The notes under the pieces are model-generated. The model was given only the letters and a program-made list of their open reading frames with translations. It did no database searches and had not been told where the DNA came from. From Lacticaseibacillus kribbianus (GTDB lineage: Bacteria > Bacillota > Bacilli > Lactobacillales > Lactobacillaceae), in assembly GCF_020180945.1 (NCBI RefSeq), contig NZ_JAIPUL010000001.1, forward strand, positions 620,001-684,000: DNA of 64,000 bases, given 5' to 3'. The position numbers and the translations under genes are program-made. Position 1 is the first letter of the stretch. Each line of letters starts with the position of its first letter. This document shows, one piece after another, positions 1-8,318 of the stretch.

Positions 1-1218
1 CTCGAAGAAGTGAGCTTGGTCTCTGAATCCATAGCACGATCGCTTGAGCGCTTTGATCTTGCGATTAATCCCTTCAAGTGGACCGTTGGAACGCCAACTG
101 TCCGCTGCCGCCAGAATTCCAGCCTGGTTCGATTTGAGCGTGCGGATTGCGGTGTCCATTTCGGTTCCGGTTGACTCGTAGTGTTCAAGTAACTGCCACA
201 ACCGCCGCGGATTGTGGCCCATCAAGGCATCGTGAAGCGCTTGGTAGGTTTCGCATACTGTGGCCAACCGAGGGTTGGCGGTGAACGCCACATCTAGGGC
301 GCCCTGTTCCGTGATATGCTCGTTCAGCCCACGCATGTATTTGGTGTGTATCGCGTCCGGTGCGGCCTTGTGGAAGAGCCGCCACTGATGTTTAAGAATA
401 CGGTAGACTCGGCTCGTTTTGTCGTCGAGCTGCTTAAGCGTTGCGACGCGCACAGTGTCCACCGCGTGACCGAGCAACTGAACGATATGGAAGCGATCGA
501 TGATGAGCTGGGCATTGGGGAAAACTTGGTGGATAAAAGCTTGGTAGGAGGCGTTCATGTCCATTGTGATGGTCTGAACGGCGGCGCGTTCTGCCGTGGA
601 GTAGTTGGCAAGAAAGAAGTCCTTGATAGTCTTATTCAGACGGTCGCCAAGAAGCTTCACCAATCGATGGGTATCGCCATCAATACAGATGAAGGACATC
701 ATATTCTGAGTTGATCGAAACTCGTCAAAACATAGGTTGGTCGGCAACTCCGGGCGACTGCGATGGTGGAGATGGGACTTGAGTTCTCGTCGAACTGTCG
801 CTGCAGAGATACCCGTATTTTTGGCAATCACTGCTTCGGGGAGGGACTGCCTGGCAAGCTGTAGGACTGTTTGCTTGATTGAGTGGGCAATCGTGTCATT
901 GTAGGCCACAAGCGGTGTCTCTGCGGAACAGGTACGATGGCAGGCCGAGCAGAGCCAGCGCTGTTTGGAAAGCTCAAGAAGCGTTGGAAGTTGACTGAGT
1001 GATTGAATGCGGATGTGTGTCGCCTTATGACCGTTAGGTCGCAACGCGTCTTCACCACAGTGAGGACAAGTATCGCGGTGGTAAGTGAGATCACACGCAA
1101 TGACGTGGTACTGAAGGCGCCGCTTGCCCCGGCCTCGGTAGCCGTCGTAAACTGCGGTTACATGAATGTTCTCGTATGGCAATCCCAGGACAGAGAGCGT
1201 AGAATCAAGGTTGGACAT
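1..1218 (-). mobile_element. ISL3-family transposase, C-terminus cut by window edge
   Basis: An uninterrupted frame of 406 codons runs from an ATG at 1218 to the left edge with no stop. The N-terminus has a zinc-finger pattern (CPHC near residue 53, then CSACHRTC). It is followed by a helix-turn-helix-like stretch and the DDE transposase core: Asp in FDEFRS, Asp in MDMNASY, and the Glu in GPLEGINRKIKALKR. These are hallmarks of ISL3 transposases, which are usually about 420-430 residues, so only some 20 residues should be missing. Codon use is more AT-rich than the neighbours, as expected for a recent arrival. It appears intact and could be active. The other end of the element lies outside the window. 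Confidence 0.93.
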
Positions 1219-1311
1219 CACTAATACCTCGCTTTGTTTTAGGTTTGGTCGCTTGGAGCGAAGAACGGGTGCTAGATGGTGCCCTTTTATTTTGCGCTGT
1301 TATTGAAAAAA

Positions 1312-1360
1312 GGTCTACACTCTCGGCGTTGGAATTCTCCAACACCAGAAAGTGTAGACC
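1312..1360. repeat. Terminal palindrome of the ISL3 element
   Basis: The arms GGTCTACACT (1312-1321) and AGTGTAGACC (1351-1360) enclose a second perfect palindrome, GTTGGA-ATTC-TCCAAC. The sequence lies about 90 bp upstream of the transposase start, where an ISL3 terminal inverted repeat is expected. The outer boundary of the element is probably at about 1360, because a host terminator hairpin begins at 1365. The opposite end is not in the window, so the repeat pairing and the usual 8-bp target duplication cannot be checked. Confidence 0.7.
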
Positions 1361-1364
1361 CCGT

Positions 1365-1446
1365 AAAAGCACGCCTGCGCAGCCAAGTGCACTCGGCCCT
1401 GTCACGTACAGGACCAGCGCACAGATGGCTGGCAGGCGTGCTTTTT
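1365..1446 (-). terminator. Long terminator hairpin after the pseudouridine synthase gene
   Basis: The arms AAAAGCACGCCTGC and GCAGGCGTGCTTTT enclose further pairings (CAGCCA/TGGCTG and CCTGT/ACAGG). It begins 12 bases past the stop of the minus-strand gene and ends in a T run in that direction. It is nearly symmetrical, so it could also stop transcription coming out of the IS element. Confidence 0.8.
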
Positions 1447-1457
1447 GCGTTAACCGG

Positions 1458-2294
1458 TCAGAACGGTACGGGGCAGCTCAGGCTGAGACGCTGCGTGCTC
1501 AGCGGTCGGGTGAGCGTCAGCGCGTCGGCGTGCAGCATCAGGCGCGGCGCTGCGTCGTCCGGGTTGTACAGCGGATCGCCCAGGATGGGAAAACACAGGG
1601 ACGCGAGGTGGACGCGCAGCTGGTGGGTGCGGCCGGTTTCAAGCGTCAGCCGGACGCGGTCGAAGGCGGCGGTGCGCGCCAGCACCCGGTAGTGGGTGAC
1701 GGCGGGCAGGCCGTCCGGGCGCACGCGGCGCTTGCGCTTGTCCGTTGGGTCCAGCCCGATCGGCGCGTCGATTGTCCCGACCGCCGGCAGTCCGGGGCGC
1801 ACCAGCGCGACGTAGCTTCTGGCCATCGTTTTGTCTCCCAGCTCCTGGTTCAGGATGCCCTGGGTCAGCGGGTCCCTGGCGATCAGGGTCAGCCCCGACG
1901 TCAGCATGTCCAGCCGGTGGGTGATGAACGCCGGCCGCGGGGCAAGCCTTGCGGCGACGCGGTTCATCAGGGTGCCGGTCTCGCCCGGCTGGTTGGGGTG
2001 GGGCTTCATGCCCGCCGGCTTGTCGACCACCAGAATGCCCGCGTCCGAATAGACCACGGCAAGCGGCCCGGGGTCCAGCGCGTACTGCGGGTCCTCCCGG
2101 GTGGTCAGCGTCAGGGTGACCTGCGAACCCGCGGCGACGGGTTCGTCGAAGTGGTGGTAGACGCCGTCGATCAGGACGGCGCGGGTGATGCGCAGCTCGT
2201 GGCGCCATTTCTTGGGCACGCGCCAGCCGGTGAGCAGGGCGCGCACCGATGCGGCGGGCGTCTCGGTGGTGCTGGTTAGGGTGAAAGTTGTCAT
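1458..2294 (-). CDS. RluA/RluD-family RNA pseudouridine synthase
   Basis: A 278-residue protein that isomerises uridine to pseudouridine in rRNA or tRNA. The catalytic-loop motif HRLDMLTSGL, with the conserved Asp, lies near residue 128. Other family blocks seen are VVDKPAGMKPHP, the ARSYVALV strand and TGRTHQLRVHL near the C-terminus. The N-terminus is S4-like but short. Family members are typically 280-310 residues. The start is an ATG with AAAGGA upstream. It is transcribed alone and diverges from the penicillin-binding protein gene. The exact target nucleotide cannot be read from sequence. The IS element sits just beyond its terminator. Confidence 0.88.
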   Translation of the reverse strand: MTTFTLTSTTETPAASVRALLTGWRVPKKWRHELRITRAVLIDGVYHHFDEPVAAGSQVTLTLTTREDPQYALDPGPLAVVYSDAGILVVDKPAGMKPHPNQPGETGTLMNRVAARLAPRPAFITHRLDMLTSGLTLIARDPLTQGILNQELGDKTMARSYVALVRPGLPAVGTIDAPIGLDPTDKRKRRVRPDGLPAVTHYRVLARTAAFDRVRLTLETGRTHQLRVHLASLCFPILGDPLYNPDDAAPRLMLHADALTLTRPLSTQRLSLSCPVPF

Positions 2295-2359
2295 GGCGAA
2301 TCCTTTGTTGAGATTGGGTAAAAATCAGCCTCCAGCAGGACTGGGGAATGCAAGTCGTG

Positions 2360-2368
2360 TGCTAGAAT
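2360..2368 (+). promoter_or_regulatory. Extended -10 promoter of the class A PBP gene
   Basis: TGCTAGAAT is an extended -10 element about 30 bp before the GTG start. No convincing -35 is visible. This TGn-type promoter recurs before many genes in the window. Confidence 0.6.
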
Positions 2369-2398
2369 AGGCTCATTATGTGAAAGGGGGTGCGCGTT

Positions 2399-4477
2399 GT
2401 GCTCAAGCAATTCTGGTCGGCGGTGCGACCTTACCTCGCCAAGGCGGGCAGGGCCATCGCCTGGTTCTTCCGGCGCTTCCAGTTGATCCGCTGGGGAATC
2501 CTCATCGTGCTCCTCACCGTCTTGGGCCTGTCGACCTGGTTCACGTACAAGGCCAAGACCGCCGACGTGCAGGAGATCAAGTCCAGCATGCAGACGCGAA
2601 CGACCTACTACGACCAAGACGGCAAGCTGGCCGGTACGATGTACGGCCAAAAGGGCACGTACGTGGACCTCAAAGACATCTCGGTCAACGTCCAAAACGC
2701 GGTGATCGCCACCGAGGATCGCAGCTTCTACAGCAATCCCGGCTTCGACATCAAGGGCATCCTGCGCGCCGTCGTCGCCCTGGTGGTCAACCGCGGCCAA
2801 ATCACGGGCGGCGGCAGCACCATCACGCAGCAGCTGGCCAAAAACACGCTGCTGTCGCAGAAGCAGACGTTTTTGCGCAAGGGCCAGGAGATTTTTCTGG
2901 CCGTGCAGCTGACTAAAGTTTACTCTAAACAGGACATTTTGGCGATGTACCTCAACAACGCGTACTTCGGCAACGGGGTGTGGGGCGTCGAGGACGCGTC
3001 GCGGCGGTACTTTGGCAAGCACGCCGCGGACCTGTCCGCAAGTGAAGGCGCGGCGCTGGTGGCGATGCTGAGAAGCCCGAGCTTCTACAACCCGATCGAC
3101 CACATGGACCACGCGATCGCGCGGCGCGACCTGGTGCTGGATCTTGAGGTGCAGACCGGCAAGCTGACGACGGCCCAGGCCGCGGCGGAAAAGGCCAAGA
3201 CGCTGACGCTCAAGGACACCTACACCACCGACAGCACCCAGAAGTACCCGTACTTCGTCGACTCGGTGATCGAGGAGGCCAGAAACAAGTACGGCATCGA
3301 CGAGGACGACATCGTCAACAAGGGCTACCGCATCTACACCACCCTGAACACCACGTACCAGACCCAGATGCAGGCCAGCTTCAACAACAGCTGGAACTTC
3401 CCGGCCAACGCAGCGGACGGCACCAAGGCGCAGGCCAGCTCAATTGCCGTCGACCCCAACACCGGTGGGGTGCTCGCCGTGGTCGGCTCCCGCGGACCGC
3501 ACGTGTACCTGGGCTTCAACTACGCCACCCAGCTGCAGCGCTCGCCGGGCTCGACGCTCAAGCCGATGATGGTCTACACCACCGCGCTTGAAAACGGCTA
3601 CGCCTATGACTCCGAGCTGACCGACAAGAAGCTGAGCTATGGCAAGGACAACTACACACCGACCAACGTGGACGGTGTGTACCGCGGCCAGGTGCCGATG
3701 TACACGGCGCTCGCCGACTCAATCAACGCGCCGGCGGTCTGGCTGATGAACAAGCTGGGCATCGACAAGGGTGTCGCCGAGCTGTCGCGCTTTGGCATCA
3801 CCCTCAAAAAGCAGGATCAACACCAGCTGTCGACCGTGCTCGGCGGGGTGGCCAGCGGCTACTCGCCGCTGACCCTGGCCCGGGCGTACAGCGTGTTCGC
3901 CAACGGTGGCAGCCTGCCGACGACGCACTTTATCACCCGCATCGTTGACGCGACCGGCCGCACGGTGGTGGACAACACGAAGACGTCCACCAAGCGCATC
4001 ATCAGCAAATCCGTGGCCAAGGAAATGACCAGCATGATGATCGGCACCTTCCAGGACGGCACCGGTCGCGCCGCCAAGCCGAGCGGCTACACCGTGGCCG
4101 GCAAAACCGGCACGGTGGAAATTCCAAGCGCGTGGGGCTCCGGCACCCACGACAGCTGGGTGATCGGCTACACCCCCGACGTTGTGGTCGCCACGTGGAG
4201 CGGGTTTGCCAACTCGGACGCCAAGCACTTCCTGGCGCCGGGCAGCTCAAGCGCCACCCTTTTTCGCTCGGAAATGCAAAACATCCTGCAGTACACCCCA
4301 AAAACCGCGTTCAACACCACCGACGCCAAGGCCCGCGCGACCCTGCAGACACCGACCAGCGACGCCGGCGGGGCGGACATGTGGGGTGACCTGCAAAGTG
4401 GCCTCCAAAATGGGCTGGATCAGGCCAAAGATACGCTCAGTGGATGGTATAATGAAATCAAGGGTTGGTTCAACTGA
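2399..4477 (+). CDS. pbp2A: Class A penicillin-binding protein (PBP2A-like), bifunctional peptidoglycan synthase
   Basis: A 692-residue membrane-anchored enzyme that polymerises lipid II (glycosyltransferase) and cross-links peptides (transpeptidase). There is one membrane segment at about residues 31-50. Glycosyltransferase motifs are ATEDRSFY (about residue 105) and GGGSTITQQ. Transpeptidase motifs are STLK (about 385), SIN (about 441) and KTGT (about 569). The start chosen is the GTG at 2399, 8 bp after GAAAGGGGG. An in-frame GTG at 2390 overlaps that ribosome site and is unlikely. The length is normal for lactobacillar PBP2A. It may be co-transcribed with the next gene, yheA. The gene symbol is by family resemblance. 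Confidence 0.93.
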   Translation: MLKQFWSAVRPYLAKAGRAIAWFFRRFQLIRWGILIVLLTVLGLSTWFTYKAKTADVQEIKSSMQTRTTYYDQDGKLAGTMYGQKGTYVDLKDISVNVQNAVIATEDRSFYSNPGFDIKGILRAVVALVVNRGQITGGGSTITQQLAKNTLLSQKQTFLRKGQEIFLAVQLTKVYSKQDILAMYLNNAYFGNGVWGVEDASRRYFGKHAADLSASEGAALVAMLRSPSFYNPIDHMDHAIARRDLVLDLEVQTGKLTTAQAAAEKAKTLTLKDTYTTDSTQKYPYFVDSVIEEARNKYGIDEDDIVNKGYRIYTTLNTTYQTQMQASFNNSWNFPANAADGTKAQASSIAVDPNTGGVLAVVGSRGPHVYLGFNYATQLQRSPGSTLKPMMVYTTALENGYAYDSELTDKKLSYGKDNYTPTNVDGVYRGQVPMYTALADSINAPAVWLMNKLGIDKGVAELSRFGITLKKQDQHQLSTVLGGVASGYSPLTLARAYSVFANGGSLPTTHFITRIVDATGRTVVDNTKTSTKRIISKSVAKEMTSMMIGTFQDGTGRAAKPSGYTVAGKTGTVEIPSAWGSGTHDSWVIGYTPDVVVATWSGFANSDAKHFLAPGSSSATLFRSEMQNILQYTPKTAFNTTDAKARATLQTPTSDAGGADMWGDLQSGLQNGLDQAKDTLSGWYNEIKGWFN

Positions 4478-4515
4478 CCCAGGGCGGGGCGACCCGCCAC
4501 AATGAGGAGGGCCTT

Positions 4516-4863
4516 ATGGCAAACGTATACGATACTGCAAACCAGCTGGCGGCGGACCTGCGCCAAAGCCAGCAGTTCCTGGACCTGAAGAAGTCCTATG
4601 ACATGCTGAAGCTCGACGCGGTGGCTTACGCGCTGTTCAAGCAGTTCCAGGATCTTCAGTCTGACCTGCAGCAAAAGCAGATGCAGGGCATCGAGATCAC
4701 CCAGGAGATGGTTCAGCCGCTTCAGGATCTCGGCCAGAAGATGCAGACCATCCAGCCGATTCAGGACCTGATGGCCAAGGAGCAGGCGCTGTCCGTGATG
4801 ATGGACGACCTGAACCAGGTGATTGCCCAGCCGATCGCCGAGCTCTACCAGGACAAGCAGTAA
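4516..4863 (+). CDS. yheA: YheA/YlbF-family protein (UPF0342)
   Basis: A 115-residue, almost wholly helical, acidic, Gln-rich protein starting MANVYDTANQLAADLRQSQQ. The start ATG at 4516 follows GGAGGG; a longer open frame upstream has no ribosome site. The family is related to YlbF/YmcA, which in Bacillus associate with RNase Y, but the role of this UPF0342 branch is not established. Its place beside yhaM and prsA matches the order in Bacillus (yheA-yhaM-prsA-hit-ecs), which supports the assignment. The gap to the PBP gene (38 bp) contains ACCCAGGGCGG, the same opening as the hairpin repeats further on, perhaps a decayed remnant. Confidence 0.88.
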   Translation: MANVYDTANQLAADLRQSQQFLDLKKSYDMLKLDAVAYALFKQFQDLQSDLQQKQMQGIEITQEMVQPLQDLGQKMQTIQPIQDLMAKEQALSVMMDDLNQVIAQPIAELYQDKQ

Positions 4864-4875
4864 TCAGCCCCACGG

Positions 4876-4904
4876 CCGGTCGCGCAGATGCGCGGCCGGT
4901 TTTT
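4876..4904 (+). terminator. Rho-independent terminator after yheA
   Basis: Stem CCGGTCGCGC/GCGCGGCCGG (one G-U pair), loop AGAT, then TTTTT. The hairpin-repeat array begins four bases later. Confidence 0.9.
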
Positions 4905-4907
4905 GTG

Positions 4908-5310
4908 ACCCAGGGCGGAGCAAGGTGAGTTTAGCGGGACGGGTGGCCTAGCTATCGCGATTGGGGCGCGGGCTTTGCCCCAAGTGCGATAGCGTAGCCA
5001 GCCGCTCCCGCGTTGCCTTGCGCAGCCCGACGATGACCCAGGGCGGAGCAAGGCGAGTTTAGCGGGACGGGTGGCCTAGCTATCGCGATTGGGGCGCGGG
5101 CTTTGCCTCAAGTGCGATAGCGTAGCCAGCCGCTCCCGCGTTGCCTTGCGCAGCCCGACGATGACCCAGGGCGGAGAAGCGCGGGCTTAGCGGGACGGGT
5201 GGCCTAGCCGGGGCGATTGGGCCGTAATTGGGCTTGGGCGCCTCGGCGGTCATTTGGCTCGGGGCTTGGCCGCCCAATTCGCCGCAACTGCGCCTTGCGC
5301 GTGGCGCCGC
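4908..5310 (+). repeat. Tandem hairpin repeat array A (three units)
   Basis: Units begin at 4908, 5036 and 5164 (period 128). Units 1 and 2 differ at only two positions. Unit 3 keeps the first half, then carries an enlarged central loop and a degraded second half. Each unit opens ACCCAGGGCGGAGC, contains TTAGCGGGACGGGTGGCCTAGC, closes AGCCCGACGATG and folds back on itself. Paired blocks are GCAAGGC/GCCTTGC, GCGGGA/TCCCGC, CTATCGC/GCGATAG and TTGGGGC/GCCCCAA, around a loop GCGGGCTTT. Related arrays lie at 18897 and 31148. The array follows a terminator and precedes the yhaM promoter. No gene is seen in it. See findings. Confidence 0.92.
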
Positions 5311-5321
5311 GCCGCGGGAAC

Positions 5322-5330
5322 TGGTAGAAT
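5322..5330 (+). promoter_or_regulatory. Extended -10 promoter of yhaM
   Basis: TGGTAGAAT lies 31 bp before the ATG, immediately after the decayed third unit of repeat array A. Confidence 0.65.
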
Positions 5331-5361
5331 GAGGGCAAAGCTTTAGGAAAAGGTGAACGAC

Positions 5362-6330
5362 ATGGCAAAACGGATTTTTGATTATCAAAACGGCGACGAG
5401 GTCAAGCTCGCAATGCTGGTCAAGGGCGCGGACGTGCGCATGGCCAAAAGCGGCAAGAAGTTCATCGCCTTCACGTTCCAAGATCCCTCCGGCCACATCA
5501 CGGCCAAGTTCTGGGACGCGACCGAAGACGACATCCAGCAGTTCAAGCCCGGCGAGGTCGTGCTCGTGACCGGTAAGCGTGAGCTGTACCAGAACAACCC
5601 GCAGATCAAGCTCTACAACCTGCGCCTGGCGACGCAGGAGGAGGGCAACGACCCGGCGGCCTACATGGAGCGCGCCCCGGAGACCGCCGCGGACATGGGG
5701 GAGGAGCTCAACAGCTTCATCTTCGAGATCACCAACGCGAACTGGAACCGCATCGTGCGCCAGCTTTTGGCCGACCACCGGCAGGCCTTCTTGACCTACC
5801 CGGCCGCCAAGTCCAACCACCACGCGTTCGCCGGCGGCCTGGCGTTCCACACGCTGAGCATCCTGCGCCTGGCCAAGGGCGTCGCCGCGCAGTACAAGAG
5901 CGTCAACAAGTCGCTGCTGTTCGCCGGTGCAATCCTGCACGACCTGGGCAAAACGATGGAGCTGACCGGCCCGACGGCGACTGAATACACCGTCGAGGGC
6001 AACCTGATCGGCCACATTGTCCTAGTCGACGAGGAGATTGTGGCCGCCGCCAAGCAGCTGAAAATCGACGTGCACGGCGAGGACATGGTGCTTTTGCGCC
6101 ACATGATCCTGTCCCACCACGGCCTACTGGAGTATGGCAGCCCGGTGCGCCCGCAGCTGTTGGAGGCGCAGATCCTGCACGACCTCGACGAGCTGGACGC
6201 GTCGGTCAACATGATGACCACCGTCTACCAGCACGTGGCGCCCGGCACGTTCTCCGAGCGGCTGTTCGGCATGGACAACCGCCGCTTCTACCGGCCGACC
6301 AACGGCCAGACCTATCCGGATCCGCGCTAG
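5362..6330 (+). CDS. yhaM: 3'-5' exoribonuclease YhaM
   Basis: A 322-residue cytoplasmic nuclease. The N-terminal OB fold (residues about 10-95) binds nucleic acid. The HD hydrolase domain carries HHAFAGGLAFHT (about residue 153) and the metal-binding pair in LHDLGK (His193-Asp194). The domain order and length match YhaM/CbpA of Firmicutes. The ATG at 5362 lies 9 bp after AGGAAAAGG; the in-frame GTG at 5353 directly abuts that site and is rejected. It is a single gene with its own promoter and terminator. Confidence 0.94.
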   Translation: MAKRIFDYQNGDEVKLAMLVKGADVRMAKSGKKFIAFTFQDPSGHITAKFWDATEDDIQQFKPGEVVLVTGKRELYQNNPQIKLYNLRLATQEEGNDPAAYMERAPETAADMGEELNSFIFEITNANWNRIVRQLLADHRQAFLTYPAAKSNHHAFAGGLAFHTLSILRLAKGVAAQYKSVNKSLLFAGAILHDLGKTMELTGPTATEYTVEGNLIGHIVLVDEEIVAAAKQLKIDVHGEDMVLLRHMILSHHGLLEYGSPVRPQLLEAQILHDLDELDASVNMMTTVYQHVAPGTFSERLFGMDNRRFYRPTNGQTYPDPR

Positions 6331-6346
6331 GCCAGACAGACTAAAT

Positions 6347-6384
6347 AGAGACTCGATTGCTGCGGCAGTCGGGTCTCTTTTTTT
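6347..6384 (+). terminator. Terminator of yhaM
   Basis: AGAGACTCGATT pairs with AGTCGGGTCTCT and is followed by a T run. Confidence 0.85.
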
Positions 6385-6402
6385 GTTTGGGTCTCAGAGA
6401 AC

Positions 6403-6433
6403 CAAAAAAACGCCCCTGCCAGTGGCAGGGGCG
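6403..6433 (-). terminator. Terminator of prsA
   Basis: In the minus direction CGCCCCTGCC-AGT-GGCAGGGGCG is followed by seven T residues. It is convergent with the yhaM terminator. Confidence 0.92.
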
Positions 6434-6441
6434 CGCGGTGC

Positions 6442-7356
6442 TTAGTTGGAAGCGGTGGTTGAAGAGGAGTCCAGGTAGGTGGAAAGCACGTTCTTCAGGT
6501 CGCTGTCCTTGATGTTGACCTTGGCCTTGACCAGGACCTTCTTGATGATACCGGTCATGACGGTCTGGTCGCTTTGCCACGTCGTGTAGAGCTGCTTGGT
6601 CAGCGTCTTCTTCAAGCTGGCCTCGGAGCCCTTTTCAGGTGCCTTGATGGCACGGATGATGTGGTAGCCGTAAGTGGTCTTGACCGGGGTCGTGGTGAAC
6701 TCGCCGGTCTTGAGCTTGATGGCCGCCGCCTTGAAGGTGGAATCCAGCTGGGTGTCGGTGTTGTCGAACGCGGTCAGCTTGCCGCCGTCAGACGCGGTAC
6801 CGGTATCCGTGGAGTACTTCTTGGCCAGGGTGGAGAAGTAAGCCGTGGTGTTCTTCTTCTTCAGCAGGTTGATGATTTCGGTTGCCTTAGCCTTCTTAGC
6901 CACCAGAATGTGCTGCACGGTGATCTTCGGGTAGTAGGCCTTGTACTGCTTGTCCAGCTGCTTTTGGGTCGGCTTCTTGAGGTCCTTCAGGGCAACTTCG
7001 GAAAGCAGGGAGGTCTTGATCTGATCCTTGAAGGACTTGGAGGTCAGGCCGGCCTGGGTCAGCGCGGAGGCAAAGTCCTGGCCCTGAGCCTCGTAGGACT
7101 TCTTCACGTTGTTGTACTGGGTGGTGACCTGCTTGGTCGTGACCTTCTTGCCGTACTGCTGCTCCAGAGCCTTTTCGACGATCATGTTCCGGAGGGTTGC
7201 TTCCCCACCATCACTGGACGTCTTCATCTGCTCGTAGTACTCGTCCTTGGTGATCTTGGCGCCCTTCATGTTGGCAACCGTTGCGCTGCCACTTGAGCAG
7301 CCCGCCAAGGCCGCTGCGAGAACTAAGCCAGCTAAGCCGGCAATCCATTTTTTCAT
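6442..7356 (-). CDS. prsA: PrsA foldase lipoprotein (parvulin-type)
   Basis: A 304-residue lipoprotein that helps exported proteins fold on the outer face of the membrane. The signal peptide ends in lipobox LAGC (Cys20 lipidated). A SurA-like N-terminal helix region is followed by a parvulin peptidyl-prolyl isomerase domain at about residues 140-240 (VQHILVAKK, then FSTLAKKYSTD, then GYHIIRA). The C-terminal tail is helical and Lys/Ser-rich. The length is normal. It has the classic neighbourhood with hit and ecsAB. The Lys-rich codons make it a little less GC-rich than its surroundings. It is transcribed from its own promoter region (7357-7430), where a weak TATAGT is visible. Confidence 0.95.
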   Translation of the reverse strand: MKKWIAGLAGLVLAAALAGCSSGSATVANMKGAKITKDEYYEQMKTSSDGGEATLRNMIVEKALEQQYGKKVTTKQVTTQYNNVKKSYEAQGQDFASALTQAGLTSKSFKDQIKTSLLSEVALKDLKKPTQKQLDKQYKAYYPKITVQHILVAKKAKATEIINLLKKKNTTAYFSTLAKKYSTDTGTASDGGKLTAFDNTDTQLDSTFKAAAIKLKTGEFTTTPVKTTYGYHIIRAIKAPEKGSEASLKKTLTKQLYTTWQSDQTVMTGIIKKVLVKAKVNIKDSDLKNVLSTYLDSSSTTASN

Positions 7357-7506
7357 CTTGACACATCCTATATGTTTTGATTTTGCACGTTTTCAACTAT
7401 AACACATCCACGAAAAACGTGGGGTCTTTTCACAGAAGCTTCAAACATTACAGTCGATGCCTCCGGTGCGGCTCGCACGCACCAGCCGCTAGGGGAGGCA
7501 ACCCGG

Positions 7507-7845
7507 TTACTTCTTGAGATCGGTGTACGAGATCACGAAGGACCCAAGTACGTTTCCGGCCTTTTTGACCTTGACGGTGACCACGTCGCCCTTTTTGACG
7601 CCGGGATTGTCTTGCGACACGAAGTTCAGGTGCTCTCCTGCCTGAAGGTTGTAGCCGAGCACACTTTTGGGCTCGACTTTGGTGACCTTGAACGACACCG
7701 TCTTGCCATCAAGCTTCTTGCCGGCGTTCAGTGCCGCCTCGGCCTTGGCGGCGGTTGGGTAATCAGCAGCCTTTGCACCACTGCATGCCGTCAGAACCAA
7801 AAGGAACGAGAGGACCGTCAGAACGGTCAGAACCACTTTTTTCAT
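7507..7845 (-). CDS. Small lipoprotein with OB-fold-like domain, unknown function
   Basis: A 112-residue protein with a signal peptide ending LTAC (Cys21 as lipid site). The remaining 90 residues contain LDGKTVSFKVTKVEPKSV and VKKGDVVTVKVKKAGNVLGSFVISYT. This beta-rich pattern resembles the tRNA_anti-like OB-fold lipoproteins of lactobacilli and streptococci. Family knowledge gives no function, and a ligand-binding role would be a guess. The start is the ATG at 7845 with AGGGGG upstream; an upstream frame extension is rejected because it would bury the signal peptide. About 150 bp separate it from prsA, with two small hairpins there and no clear terminator. Confidence 0.75.
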   Translation of the reverse strand: MKKVVLTVLTVLSFLLVLTACSGAKAADYPTAAKAEAALNAGKKLDGKTVSFKVTKVEPKSVLGYNLQAGEHLNFVSQDNPGVKKGDVVTVKVKKAGNVLGSFVISYTDLKK

Positions 7846-7960
7846 GTTTCCCCCTAAACTACCCACAGCTTTTAACGTCGTTCCGGGCTGGACGTTGGTC
7901 GGGTTACCGGGCGTCACGAAGCCGGTTGTGAATGGGTGGTGGGCTGGGGGGCTCGTTACA

Positions 7961-8317
7961 TCAGGCCTGCGGATCCGCGTCGATTGCCGGTGCCACCGCC
8001 TCCAGCGCGTCGTTGATCTTCTCCACGTGCGCGTTCAGCGCCTTGGTGTGCGCCTCGGTCTGGAAGCTGAAGTCGGTGACGGCGTCTTGGATCGCCTCGA
8101 CGTTGGGCGTCAGGGTTTCGGCAATCGTCGCCTTGAGCTCGGTTGCGGCCTTGCCCAGGCGGGTGACGGCGTGTTGCACGTCGCGGGTGGCGTCGGTGAT
8201 GCCGTCGGTGTAGGCGACGAAGTCCCGCTGGCGGGCCGGGCCCGTCTTCTTGGCGGTGAGCAGGGCGTAGGTGGTGCCGACCGCGGCACCGATGAGAAAA
8301 CCAGTCGTGAACTTCAT
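7961..8317 (-). CDS. YtxH-like membrane-anchored protein
   Basis: A 118-residue protein. A single N-terminal membrane segment (FTTGFLIGAAVGTTYALLTA, residues about 3-22) is followed by a basic KKTGPARQR and a long helical, Ala/Thr-rich coiled-coil-like tail. This is the architecture of YtxH/YhaH proteins. The ATG lies one base after the hit stop codon, with AAAGG inside the end of hit, so the two are translationally linked. A yhaH-type gene beside hit is also seen in Bacillus. Function unknown; possibly a general-stress envelope protein. Confidence 0.8.
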   Translation of the reverse strand: MKFTTGFLIGAAVGTTYALLTAKKTGPARQRDFVAYTDGITDATRDVQHAVTRLGKAATELKATIAETLTPNVEAIQDAVTDFSFQTEAHTKALNAHVEKINDALEAVAPAIDADPQA

Positions 8318-8318
8318 G

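Noticed and set aside
1245..2279. 344-codon plus-strand frame across the IS palindrome and opposite the pseudouridine synthase gene
   Set aside because: Arg/Gly/Gln-rich composition typical of an antisense shadow in GC-rich DNA. It has no ribosome site and crosses a terminator, and the minus-strand gene has clear family motifs.
4908..5034. Unit of the hairpin array as a MITE
   Set aside because: Units are head-to-tail with no target-site duplications and no terminal repeats matching the ISL3 element. Strong divergence with preserved pairing fits a structured element better.
4908..5310. CRISPR array
   Set aside because: Units are about 125 bp, directly adjacent, self-complementary and without unique spacers. 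No cas genes are present.
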